Origin: Porticoccus sp963974675
Lineage (GTDB): Bacteria; Pseudomonadota; Gammaproteobacteria; Pseudomonadales; Porticoccaceae
Reading direction: 5' to 3'
NCBI GenBank assembly: GCA_963974675.1
Contig: CAXBDQ010000031.1
Location: forward strand, 1 to 23,217
DNA length: 23,217 bases
Positions 8,561 through 15,251 of the stretch are shown piece after piece (the first letter of the stretch is position 1; each line of letters opens with the position of its first letter). The notes under the pieces were generated by a model, which ran no database searches, was not told the origin of the DNA, and saw only the letters and a program-made list of their open reading frames with translations. The position numbers were made by a program, and so were the translations under genes.

Positions 8561-8997
8561 TCGATCGCATCAAACAATTTTTTGTCGCTGAAATCACCAA
8601 CCCAGCGGGAGACAAACTACACCAAAATCAATTAGCCGCAGCCTCATTGATGGTTGAAGTCATGGTCATTGACCGTCAGCTCGACGATGATGAATTAACT
8701 CTCATCCAACAACTATTGAAGCAACAATTTCAATTGAACGACACAGAAATTGATCAACTGGTTGAACTAGCTAAGCAGGAAGTGCACGAATCCACTTCAC
8801 TTTACCAATTTACCCGACTGATCAATGATAACTTTGATCAGGAAAGCAAGAACCGCTTGATTAAAAACCTATGGCAGGTAGCTTTTGCTGACAATGTAAT
8901 TGATAAACATGAGGAAGCCATTATTCGAAGAATTGCTGAATTAATTCATGTTTCTCACTCAGACTTTATCCGAGCTAAACATAGGGCTAAAAACTAA
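8557..8997 (+). CDS. TerB-family (tellurite-resistance-protein-like) small acidic protein
   Basis: 146 residues, no membrane segment, all helical by appearance. The pattern LAAASLMVEVMVIDRQLDDDELTLIQQLL and LWQVAFADNVIDKHEEAIIRRIAELIHVSHSDF is the duplicated TerB/DjlA-like fold, with acidic D-x-x-x-D/E clusters that can bind metal. Start is TTG at 8557, chosen because a good TAAAGGAG site (8541-8548) lies 8 bp upstream and the next in-frame ATG would cut into the fold. It overlaps the tal stop by 4 bp. Proteins of this type next to central metabolism genes are usually of unknown function. The tellurite name is inherited from the family, and no ter operon is here. Confidence 0.85.
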   Translation: MIDRIKQFFVAEITNPAGDKLHQNQLAAASLMVEVMVIDRQLDDDELTLIQQLLKQQFQLNDTEIDQLVELAKQEVHESTSLYQFTRLINDNFDQESKNRLIKNLWQVAFADNVIDKHEEAIIRRIAELIHVSHSDFIRAKHRAKN

Positions 8998-9029
8998 GCT
9001 AACCCTACCAGCAACAGCATCTACAGAGG

Positions 9030-9518
9030 TCAGACGCTTTCTTCTAAGACTCGAATTAAGTCGACAAACTCTTGTCGATTTCTTTCATTAAACGAAGACA
9101 GTAAATGGTGCGCTTCCAACACATGCTTTCTGGTTTCATCAGCAATACTAGGAGAAGCAACAGATAACTCCTCTAATTTTTCTGAAACACTCGGTACACT
9201 TTGGACTATCTCGAAAACATCATCCAAGCCCATAACCATTAATATTTGATAGAGGCTATCATCTGGGCAAAAAACCACGGGTTTGAGTTTAAATTTATCA
9301 TTACAATAAATAGCTAACTTGGCAAGAAGTCCCAATGTGGTGCTGTCCACACCCACCGCGTCTATCATATCGATGACAACTTCGGAAATCTTATCCGATT
9401 GAAAAACAACATCCATATAATTATTTAGGGATGTACAGAGGGTGACACGCACATCGCCTACCAACTTAATAACATACGAACCATTATACTGTGATACAAG
9501 GATCTTTCCGGGCTCCAC
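9030..9518 (-). CDS. STAS-domain anti-sigma factor antagonist
   Basis: 162 residues. Residues 1-105 are a STAS domain of the SpoIIAA/HsbA kind: beta strands LVSQYNGSYVIKLVGDV, then VVIDMIDAVGVDSTTLGLLAKLA, with Ser59 in the position of the serine phosphorylated in SpoIIAA. The last ~55 residues are an extra helical tail (VLEAHHLLSSFNERNRQEFVDLIRVLEES). The start is GTG 9518, directly after the TGA of the phosphatase gene and preceded by a strong AGGGGG site. It is the expected substrate of that neighbour: dephosphorylation would switch it to binding an anti-sigma factor or other partner. The downstream target is not in the window. It converges on the TerB-like gene across a 32-bp gap with no clear terminator. 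Confidence 0.88.
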   Translation of the reverse strand: MEPGKILVSQYNGSYVIKLVGDVRVTLCTSLNNYMDVVFQSDKISEVVIDMIDAVGVDSTTLGLLAKLAIYCNDKFKLKPVVFCPDDSLYQILMVMGLDDVFEIVQSVPSVSEKLEELSVASPSIADETRKHVLEAHHLLSSFNERNRQEFVDLIRVLEESV

Positions 9519-10694
9519 TCAATACCCCCTGCGCAGAGTTAAAACGGTGACATCATCAGGTGCATCCTTTACCTTATTAATACCCAATTTCTCACAAACG
9601 TCTTCTATCGAAGTGTCGGACTGAGAGATGGTTTCAGAGATATATTGTTCCTTATCTTTCAGGGTCTTGCCAGGTAAAAACTCCAGCACGCCATCCGAGA
9701 CCATCACCATGGCAAATTTTTCTGGCAACACGATTTCCTCGACCTCCCAAGTACAATCACTGAAGATTCCAACCGGCTTACCCTTGCCGTGGAGAGCACG
9801 CACATCGCCATTAGACACAAAAACAGGCATAGGCATATGAGCAGCTACGGAGTAACGGAGAATATTCCGTTTCATATCAATACAAGCAGAAAAAATCGTC
9901 AGGTGTTTATCTAAACCCAGCGCCATAATCTGCTTATTAACATGTTCAATAAACCCCTCAGGGGCCTTGGCCATCGCGCCAACATCATTCTGAGAAATAT
10001 GGCGACGCAAAATACGGTTAAAAATAAATTTTAATAGCACCGTCAGAAACGCAGAAGATGCACCATGGCCAGACACATCCGCCGCATAAAATACCATATA
10101 ACGATCAAAAATGACGTTGTAACCCACAAAATCCCCACTCAAATAAAGAGAAGGGACTATCTTGTGAGCAATTTCATATTCACCTTTTGTAAAGGGTGTC
10201 ACTGGCAATAGGCTATTTTGTACCTGCCTACCCGCCATTTGATCCAATTCCAGAATGCGTAAACTGTCCTGAAGCTCACGATTTGTTAGCTCCAACTGCT
10301 CACGGTATTCACGATTTTGGCGTATTAAGCTTTTAAATTTAGAGGCACGCTCTATGGCTTCGCGAAAACGCTTGTCGGCAAAAGGTTTTATTAAAACATC
10401 AGAGGCATTGTTATGGAAAAACTTGGCAACTTCTCGTGGGTTAACTTCAGGCACAATCGCCACATACGCCGTATCGAGATCAAGACTGGGAAGGGAACCA
10501 AACTTAGACAACATCAAATCGACAGGGAGGTCTACCACCACCACCGAAGGATGTTCAACTTTTATGCTCTCAATGGCTTTATCAGCATCTTCAAATTGTG
10601 AAACTTGCCAATCAGTATCAGTTAAGTATTCTTCCAACACCCGACAACCTTCCAGGCTGTCGGACACAATGAAAATTTTTCCGTTCTTTGCCAT
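9519..10694 (-). CDS. Response-regulator receiver + SpoIIE/PP2C serine phosphatase
   Basis: 391 residues. Residues 1-115 are a receiver domain: phosphoacceptor Asp55 (VVVVDLP) and Lys103 (LIKPF) are present, but the acidic pair is reduced to one (VSDS, Asp12) and the Thr/Ser after strand 4 is replaced (IVPE). A coiled-coil linker covers about 117-155. Residues 158-390 are a PP2C-like SpoIIE phosphatase with metal-binding Asp188 (LSGDFVGY), Asp206 (AADVSGHG), Asp334 (VSDGVLE) and Asp380/381 (PDDVTVL). It probably dephosphorylates the STAS protein encoded immediately downstream. Unlike HsbR of Pseudomonas and CrsR of Shewanella, it lacks a C-terminal HATPase kinase domain. The layout resembles PA2798/PA2797 of P. 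aeruginosa, as I recall it. Confidence 0.92.
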   Translation of the reverse strand: MAKNGKIFIVSDSLEGCRVLEEYLTDTDWQVSQFEDADKAIESIKVEHPSVVVVDLPVDLMLSKFGSLPSLDLDTAYVAIVPEVNPREVAKFFHNNASDVLIKPFADKRFREAIERASKFKSLIRQNREYREQLELTNRELQDSLRILELDQMAGRQVQNSLLPVTPFTKGEYEIAHKIVPSLYLSGDFVGYNVIFDRYMVFYAADVSGHGASSAFLTVLLKFIFNRILRRHISQNDVGAMAKAPEGFIEHVNKQIMALGLDKHLTIFSACIDMKRNILRYSVAAHMPMPVFVSNGDVRALHGKGKPVGIFSDCTWEVEEIVLPEKFAMVMVSDGVLEFLPGKTLKDKEQYISETISQSDTSIEDVCEKLGINKVKDAPDDVTVLTLRRGY

Positions 10695-10796
10695 AGTTTA
10701 TCCAGAGCTGAGAGCGTAGAAGCAAGTCAAAATCCCTTCGCCACGCCAATCACTCTCCCCCCATGGTTGTTAATACAATGATAATTTTTTTGCTAA

Positions 10797-11495
10797 TTAC
10801 TCACTGTAGCTACCAAAATCGTCTTCTACTTTGCCGTCATTCAACAGAAACTCACGACGCTGAAAATAAACATCGCGAATAAAGCTGTATTTGTCGCCCT
10901 TAATAAGCTCTTCAGCTTTGAGTAAATCTGCACGGGTAGAAATCACATCTATACCGTAAATAGCATGACGCGTAGGGACATGATTAATTTCATAAATCGG
11001 AATCATTAGCCCATCTACTATTCTTGCTGGCCCATCGCGAAGTGTACTCGGACCAAATAGTGGCAGCATCAAAAAGGGCCCCTCTCCCACTCCCCAAACA
11101 CCGAGTGTCTGGCCGAAGTCTTCTCCATCATTCTTTGGTAACCCAAAGTTATCAGCCACATCAAAAAAGCCAACAAGACCAACGGTGGTATTCACAAGAA
11201 AACGCCCTGTATCATTACCAGCCTGACCAAACTTACCTTGAAGTACATCATTCAGAACATTCACAATCTCCCACAGATTTGAGAACATTCTACTAATCCC
11301 ATCCTCCACCGGATCTGGTGTTATGGCACGATAACCCTTTGCTAACGGCTTCAATGTGTAAGTATCCAGTGTATCGTTGAAAACAAAGACTTTACGGTTA
11401 AATCCTTCCCAAGGATCCGGTGTCATTTCAGTCGAATCGGCAACAGCCTGATTGGACACTAAAAACCCCATTAGTAACAATATTGTCCACTTCAT
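10797..11495 (-). CDS. mlaA: MlaA-family (VacJ) phospholipid-transport protein, no lipobox
   Basis: 232 residues from ATG 11495, chosen over an upstream in-frame start at 11552 because MKWTILLLMGFLVSNQAVAD is a proper signal peptide and GGGGGAG lies 8 bp before it. The MlaA signature is clear: PDPWEGFNRKVFVFND, then NDVLQGKFGQAGNDTGRFLVNTTVGLVGFFDVA and GEDFGQTLGVWGVGEGPFLMLPLFGPSTLRDG. MlaA sits in the outer membrane and removes misplaced phospholipids from the outer leaflet, handing them to MlaC. The protein has no Cys at all, so it cannot be a lipoprotein as E. coli MlaA is, and would be cut by signal peptidase I (AVA|D). The rest of the Mla system is not nearby. The receiver-phosphatase gene follows after 102 bp on the same strand. 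Confidence 0.94.
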   Translation of the reverse strand: MKWTILLLMGFLVSNQAVADSTEMTPDPWEGFNRKVFVFNDTLDTYTLKPLAKGYRAITPDPVEDGISRMFSNLWEIVNVLNDVLQGKFGQAGNDTGRFLVNTTVGLVGFFDVADNFGLPKNDGEDFGQTLGVWGVGEGPFLMLPLFGPSTLRDGPARIVDGLMIPIYEINHVPTRHAIYGIDVISTRADLLKAEELIKGDKYSFIRDVYFQRREFLLNDGKVEDDFGSYSE

Positions 11496-11535
11496 TAGGT
11501 TACTCCCCCTCAATTTTTTAAATACCGCTTTTTTT

Positions 11536-11549
11536 ATAGTTACAACTAT
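11536..11549. promoter_or_regulatory. Palindrome ATAGTT-AC-AACTAT overlapping mlaA promoter
   Basis: A perfect 6+6 inverted repeat with a 2-bp spacer lies within the mlaA promoter, overlapping the -10 box and the spacer. That placement fits a repressor or MerR-type operator. No regulator gene is adjacent, so the binding protein is unknown. Confidence 0.35.
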
Positions 11550-11719
11550 CAAGTTACAGCAAAGCTTCTTATATAAGAAAATCTCGGTGATTCTACACGC
11601 TCAGCTTTTTTAGGTATACCGCAAGATTAGCTCTGACTCACGCTATATCAGCTTTTTCAAGTAAAAAGATAACTTCTGAGTGTTTTCTCCCCAGCTGCTA
11701 TCCTCAATCAAGATTTTTT

Positions 11720-11737
11720 TCGTCATAAAACTGACAT
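11720..11737 (+). promoter_or_regulatory. Pho-box-like site (PhoB) upstream of the porin gene
   Basis: TCGTCATAAAACTGACAT matches two 11-bp-spaced CTGTCAT half sites separated by AAAA, at 5 of 7 and 6 of 7 positions. It lies about 118 bp before the porin start, upstream of candidate -10 sequences. This suggests induction under phosphate limitation. Confidence 0.42.
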
Positions 11738-11767
11738 ATTGATAACAGAGAATATGCTCACGGTTTG

Positions 11768-11812
11768 AATGGGATGACCCATTAAGCCTTTTAAAGGCCA
11801 GTCATAGGCTTA
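11768..11812 (+). promoter_or_regulatory. Structured 5' leader of the porin mRNA: two hairpins and an alternative fold
   Basis: Hairpin 1 is AATGGG-ATGA-CCCATT (11768-11783). Hairpin 2 is GCCTT-TTA-AAGGC (11786-11798). TAAGCCT (11783-11789) can instead pair with AGGCTTA (11806-11812), which excludes hairpin 2 and competes with the end of hairpin 1. No U-tract follows, so this is not a terminator. A role in mRNA stability or translation is inference. Confidence 0.35.
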
Positions 11813-11854
11813 TCACTTACTCACAACGCCATGAAATAAGAATTGGAGTTAACA

Positions 11855-13102
11855 ATGAAACTTACCGTAATTTGCTTAGCTGTTAGTGCACTATCTATAA
11901 GTCCTCTTGCCTTGGCAGGTAACATGCAGGATACACCTGTTTCCGTGTCAACAATTTCTGCAAGCCAACTGGAGAACGCGTCTGTAGATGATCTGAAAAA
12001 GATCATCTTGGCACTGTCCAACCGTGTCGATAGCATGGAAACTCAAACAACTGAACTTCGTGGCATTGCTACTGCGAAGCCCGCGTCCTCTTGGGCGGAC
12101 AAAGTTACATGGAACGGTGACTTCCGCTACCGTTATGAATCCATTGATAACGACCGTACTGATGAAGACCGCAACCGCAACCGTGTTCGCGCTCGTATCG
12201 GTATGACCGCACAGGTCACTGACGATGTTCAGGCCGGCGTTGCCTTGGCTAGCGGTAGTGATGACCCTGTATCCTCCAACCAAACACTGGGTGGTGGCGG
12301 CACATCCAAAGGTATTAACCTTGACATGGCCTACATAGATTGGAAATTTGCTGAGAATCTGCACTTGGTTGCAGGTAAAACCAAAAACCCATTCTACTCC
12401 GTGGGTAAAAATAGTTTGGTTTGGGATAGTGACTATCGCCCTGAAGGTGCTCATGTATCCTTTGACAATGGCGCTTTCTGGGCTATCGCCGGTTACCACT
12501 TCTTGGAAAGTGATAATAAAGGCGGCACCCAAGATGTTGAAGAAATGATGGGCGCACAAATTGGCTACAACGGTAAAATGTCTGACAATGTTGAATTCAA
12601 GGTTGGCGCTAGCTACTTCTATGTGCCTGTAGAAGGCAGTGATTTCTTCTATGATGGTGAGTCATTTGGCAACTCTGAGTTAGGTTCTACAGGTACCTAC
12701 GAATTCGACTACGAAACCGTTGAACTGTTTGCAGAGTTAAGCACCAAAGTTGCTGGCATCAAGACCACCTTCTTTGGTGATTACGTGAAGAACAACGATG
12801 CAGATGAGGACACTGGTTTTTCTTTGGGTATGAAGCTGGGTAGTGCGAAGAACAAAGGTGATTGGCAGTTCGGTTACACCTACGAAGATCTGGAAGCAGA
12901 TGCTGTATTCGCAACCTTCACAGACTCTAACTTCGGCGGTGGAGGCACTGACGTTAAAGGTCACAAATTTAATGCCGCCTATGCCTTTAGCAAAAACACC
13001 TCATTGTCAGTCACTTACTTTGACAATGAATACGGTGACTTCACCCGTGCGGAAGAACTGGACTTTGACCGCCTGCAAGTGGATGTTAAAACCAAGTTCT
13101 AA
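11855..13102 (+). CDS. Outer-membrane beta-barrel porin (Porin_5-like)
   Basis: 415 residues from ATG 11855, chosen because GGAG lies 7 bp upstream; a longer TTG start at 11843 would overlap that ribosome site. The signal peptide MKLTVICLAVSALSISPLALA is cut before Gly22. A short coiled coil follows (VDDLKKIILALSNRVDSMETQ, about 40-60), then many amphipathic strands rich in aromatic/Gly/Asp: KVTWNGDFRYRYES, NRVRARIGMTAQV, MAYIDWKF, LHLVAGKTKNPFY, LVWDSDYRPEGAHVSF. The C-terminus ends VDVKTKF with the terminal Phe used by the BAM complex. The WDSDxxPEGA and AGKxKNPF patterns match the family I know as 'putative porin' (Porin_5). The substrate is not known. The Pho-box-like site hints at phosphate or anion uptake. 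The gene stands alone and ends at a strong terminator. Confidence 0.9.
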   Translation: MKLTVICLAVSALSISPLALAGNMQDTPVSVSTISASQLENASVDDLKKIILALSNRVDSMETQTTELRGIATAKPASSWADKVTWNGDFRYRYESIDNDRTDEDRNRNRVRARIGMTAQVTDDVQAGVALASGSDDPVSSNQTLGGGGTSKGINLDMAYIDWKFAENLHLVAGKTKNPFYSVGKNSLVWDSDYRPEGAHVSFDNGAFWAIAGYHFLESDNKGGTQDVEEMMGAQIGYNGKMSDNVEFKVGASYFYVPVEGSDFFYDGESFGNSELGSTGTYEFDYETVELFAELSTKVAGIKTTFFGDYVKNNDADEDTGFSLGMKLGSAKNKGDWQFGYTYEDLEADAVFATFTDSNFGGGGTDVKGHKFNAAYAFSKNTSLSVTYFDNEYGDFTRAEELDFDRLQVDVKTKF

Positions 13103-13161
13103 TCAGTATGCAATATCGCCTGATGTAGTTTAATCACTGTTATTGAAAGTACTGAAGGCAC

Positions 13162-13192
13162 AAAAAAGCGGCTTTTTTAAGCCGCTTTTTTT
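13162..13192. terminator. Bidirectional Rho-independent terminator between porin and hvfC
   Basis: A 13-bp perfect stem AAAAAAGCGGCTT / AAGCCGCTTTTTT with a TTTT loop (13162-13174 and 13179-13191) is followed by T residues on plus and has an A-tract on the left arm that gives a U-tract on minus. It lies 60 bp after the porin stop and 20 bp after the hvfC stop, so it can end both convergent transcripts. Confidence 0.92.
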
Positions 13193-13211
13193 ATGTTTAA
13201 AAACATACCGG

Positions 13212-13988
13212 CTAAATCAAGATCTCCAATGAATACAATTGAGTAACGAGATCCTTTCCATTTTTGAATACAGTATCTGGGCTATCAAGCCCAAGCTGCT
13301 CAGCTATCATGGCCAAAGCATCGTGTACAGATATGGCCTGATCTTCAAATAGTTGTAAAAGATGAAGAGTCACCGCATTTGCTTCCAAAAATTTCACCTC
13401 ATGGGCTCGATTTCGATAGACCACTAAAAATGTCGGATCCTCAGACTGCTCTTGTGGATAATCTCCCGAACCTAACCGGTGAACCGGGTATTGGTAAGAC
13501 AGTCTCCAAGCCAGTGGTGAAACCTCCGGTTTTGAAGACAATATGTCTTCGACTCGGGTATCTGTATTCGGTATTTCTTGCGACGACACATCCAGAGCCA
13601 ATTCTACCCATTCATAATGTGCCAGCTCCAGCATAAAAGGTAGATCATCGACATTTTCGGCTCGCTCTTCCTGTAAATACCTCAAAAACTCCTGAGTTAT
13701 TTCGAGAAAATAAGGCGTATGACTCTGGTGGTGGCTAACAAAATCTCTCACCATTTTATGCCAACAGTCATCATTCATCAGGCTTCTAAGAATGGGGAAT
13801 CCACTACTGATAAAAGATTCAAGATTGTTGTAAACCAGATCCCGATATATTTTCATCCGGCGATCCTCTATACCTTCGGGAGGGGGATTTACTTGCGGAT
13901 CGCGCAGGTGGGAGGCAAAAGCATATTGAGTTTTCTGAAAGCTAGCCACAGCCTCTAAATCAGGTATTTTTACAAGAGAACCCGTCAT
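13212..13988 (-). CDS. hvfC: HvfC/BufC-family protein (DUF2063), RiPP modification partner
   Basis: 258 residues. The N-terminal helical DUF2063 domain spans about 15-105: QKTQYAFASHLRDP, then RRMKIYRDLVYNNLESFISSGFPILRSLMNDDCW and FVSHHQSHTPYFLEITQEFLRYL. A second domain of winged-helix/recognition type (about 155-258) ends in LHLLQLFEDQAISVHDALAMIAEQLGL. It is often labelled 'putative DNA-binding', but next to a DUF692 enzyme it is known to bind the precursor peptide and present it to the MNIO enzyme, as shown for related HvfBC/MbnBC systems. Its ATG overlaps the hvfB stop by 4 bp (ATGA), so the two are translationally coupled. It is the last gene before the terminator; no hvfD (DoxX-like) gene follows. 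Confidence 0.93.
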   Translation of the reverse strand: MTGSLVKIPDLEAVASFQKTQYAFASHLRDPQVNPPPEGIEDRRMKIYRDLVYNNLESFISSGFPILRSLMNDDCWHKMVRDFVSHHQSHTPYFLEITQEFLRYLQEERAENVDDLPFMLELAHYEWVELALDVSSQEIPNTDTRVEDILSSKPEVSPLAWRLSYQYPVHRLGSGDYPQEQSEDPTFLVVYRNRAHEVKFLEANAVTLHLLQLFEDQAISVHDALAMIAEQLGLDSPDTVFKNGKDLVTQLYSLEILI

Positions 13989-14866
13989 ACCAAACTTGCT
14001 CTCATCGCCGTATCAACTTCCGAAGCGCCAATCTTGCTATTAGCTTGAAGTAGTTTGATCTGATTCACTTCTGCAAGAAGCTCATTCAGCGGTGGTAAAT
14101 TAAAATCACGCTCTAACAACGTCGGCATAACACCAAAAAGCTCATAGGCTTTACTCAATAATTGCCATACGGGATCAATGACATCAGAACCATGGGTATC
14201 TACCCTTAGGTCTTCAGCTTCCTCATAGTGACCGGCTACATGTACGTAAGCAACGCGATTTCCAGGCAAGTGGCTGAGAAATTTTTCGGCATCATAGTTG
14301 TGATTAATGCTGTTCACAAAAATATTATTCACATCTAACAATAACTTACAATCGGCCTGCTCAACCACTGCATTAATAAAATCAATTTCACTCATTTCCT
14401 GCTGCGGTGCCGCATAGTAAGACGCATTTTCCATCGCGATACGCTGGCCTAAAAAATCCTGTATCTGACGTATACGGTCTGCCGTGTAACGGACAGCCTC
14501 TTCAGTAAAAGGGATTGGCAACAAATCATAGAGATGAGCATCATCACTGCAATAGCTCAAATGCTCCGTATAACAACGTATTTGATGGTCTTTCATAAAA
14601 CTTTTAATCTGGCCTAACAACGTCCAATCAAGGGGCGACGGCGAACCAATAGACAATGACAAACCGTGACAAACAAAGGGGAAGCGCTCTGTGTACTCCC
14701 TAAACTGTTTACCATATCGGCCACCCACATTAATCCAATTTTCTGGGGCAACTTCCATGAAGTCCACCGTATTGGTAGACACAGAAGACAACGGGCCCAT
14801 CAGGACCCGTCTCAATCCCAACCCCGCACCTTGTACCGAGAATTGATTGTTAGTCATCGTACTCAT
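13985..14866 (-). CDS. hvfB: HvfB/BufB-family multinuclear non-heme iron oxidase (MNIO, DUF692)
   Basis: 293 residues, a TIM-barrel enzyme of the DUF692 family. Start VQGAGLGLRR and DFMEVAPENWINVGG are typical. Candidate iron ligands, by comparison with the family: His67 (VCHGLSLSIGS), Glu101/His102 (YTEHLSY), Glu146 (AMENASYY), Asp178/Asn181 (LLLDVNNIFVNS), His209 and His213 (YVHVAGHYE), Asp223/His225 (VDTHG). All appear intact. In Haemophilus, HvfB with HvfC converts Cys of EGKCG motifs into oxazolone/thioamide pairs that bind copper; in Caulobacter bufferins the product was reported as a thiooxazole. The substrate here is surely the adjacent HvfA. ATG 14866 lies 12 bp after the hvfA stop without a clear ribosome site, suggesting coupling; ATG 14857 is an alternative. 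Confidence 0.95.
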   Translation of the reverse strand: MSTMTNNQFSVQGAGLGLRRVLMGPLSSVSTNTVDFMEVAPENWINVGGRYGKQFREYTERFPFVCHGLSLSIGSPSPLDWTLLGQIKSFMKDHQIRCYTEHLSYCSDDAHLYDLLPIPFTEEAVRYTADRIRQIQDFLGQRIAMENASYYAAPQQEMSEIDFINAVVEQADCKLLLDVNNIFVNSINHNYDAEKFLSHLPGNRVAYVHVAGHYEEAEDLRVDTHGSDVIDPVWQLLSKAYELFGVMPTLLERDFNLPPLNELLAEVNQIKLLQANSKIGASEVDTAMRASLV

Positions 14867-14878
14867 AGGAAAGAACGA

Positions 14879-15214
14879 TTATTTCTTTTCACCGCACTTA
14901 CCTTCACCACATTTTCCTTCTTTAGCGGCTTTCTCGTCACCGCTCTTGCCTTCACCGCATTTTCCTTCTTTAGCGGCTTTATCTTCACCGCTCTTGCCTT
15001 CACCGCATTTTCCTTCTTTATCGGCTTTCTTTTCACCGCACTTACCTTCACCGCATTTTCCTTCGCCATGCGAATCAGCCAGGTTATAACCTGAACTTAG
15101 CTCATTGGCCTGAAAGGGATTTTCTGCGGCAGAAGCCATGGGAGCAATTGCAACGGACGCCATAAATGCTGCTCCAACAGCAACAGCCAATGGTTTCAGG
15201 TTATGTTTTGACAT
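14879..15214 (-). CDS. hvfA: HvfA-type RiPP precursor (copper-binding bufferin/metallophore) with EGKCG repeats
   Basis: 111 residues from ATG 15214 (ATGGAGA ribosome site 8 bp upstream; an extension to 15268 would lack a signal peptide at its start). MSKHNLKPLAVAVGAAFMAS then VAIAPMASA is a Sec signal cut before Ala30 or Glu31. Residues 31-50 are a linker. Residues 51-111 are four 16-residue units (the last is 13) of EGKCGEGKxG plus a charged spacer. Of eight EGKxG motifs, six have Cys (54, 59, 70, 86, 102, 107) and two have Ser (75, 91); order CC, CS, CS, CC. There is no other Cys. In characterised relatives the Cys in EGKCG is modified by the DUF692 enzyme and the exported product binds Cu(I). 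Here hvfB and hvfC follow at once. Likely role: periplasmic copper buffering or sequestration. It is longer and more regular than many HvfA proteins I know of. Confidence 0.93.
   Translation of the reverse strand: MSKHNLKPLAVAVGAAFMASVAIAPMASAAENPFQANELSSGYNLADSHGEGKCGEGKCGEKKADKEGKCGEGKSGEDKAAKEGKCGEGKSGDEKAAKEGKCGEGKCGEKK
14882..15064 (-). repeat. 48-bp tandem repeat encoding the HvfA core
   Basis: 3.8 copies of a 48-bp unit start (minus) at 15064, 15016, 14968 and 14920, each coding EGKCGEGK[C/S]G and a six-residue spacer (EKKADK, EDKAAK, DEKAAK, then EKK and stop). Within each unit the 15-bp EGKxG motif is itself doubled. Units 2 and 3 differ from 1 and 4 by Cys-to-Ser in the second motif. 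Confidence 0.93.
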
Positions 15215-15251
15215 AATTAAATCTCCATAATATTGATAGTTAAATTGTTCG

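Larger units (their letters stand above)
11496..11854. promoter_or_regulatory. 359-bp divergent regulatory region between mlaA and the porin gene
   Basis: No gene is seen. On minus, TTGCTG (11557-11562) and TATAAA (11533-11538), 18 bp apart, form a likely mlaA promoter with a leader of about 30 nt. A perfect palindrome overlaps it. On plus, a Pho-box-like site (11720-11737) is followed by possible -10 hexamers (TATGCT at 11753-11758) and a leader containing hairpins at 11768-11812. These sub-features are listed separately. Confidence 0.5.

Noticed and set aside
8557..8997. Tellurite resistance function
   Set aside because: The TerB fold alone does not show tellurite resistance; no terA, C, D or Z genes are present and the gene is coupled to tal.
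8998..9029. Terminator between the TerB-like gene and the STAS gene
   Set aside because: No stem with a following T-tract is present in this 32-bp convergent gap.
11496..11552. Upstream start for mlaA at 11552
   Set aside because: It would put 19 basic residues before the signal peptide and remove the good ribosome site at ATG 11495; the promoter candidate also overlaps it.
11948..12559. 203-codon minus-strand frame inside the porin gene
   Set aside because: Antisense shadow; the plus strand gives a signal peptide, barrel strands and terminal Phe.
14882..15064. Possible CRISPR-like repeat array
   Set aside because: Repeats are contiguous, in frame and coding with no unique spacers, and they lie inside hvfA.
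14666..15094. Plus-strand frames opposite hvfA with repeated FTALAFTAFSFF-like hydrophobic sequence
   Set aside because: They are antisense readings of the 48-bp hvfA repeat. The repeat period, signal peptide, ribosome site and operon context all fit the minus strand.
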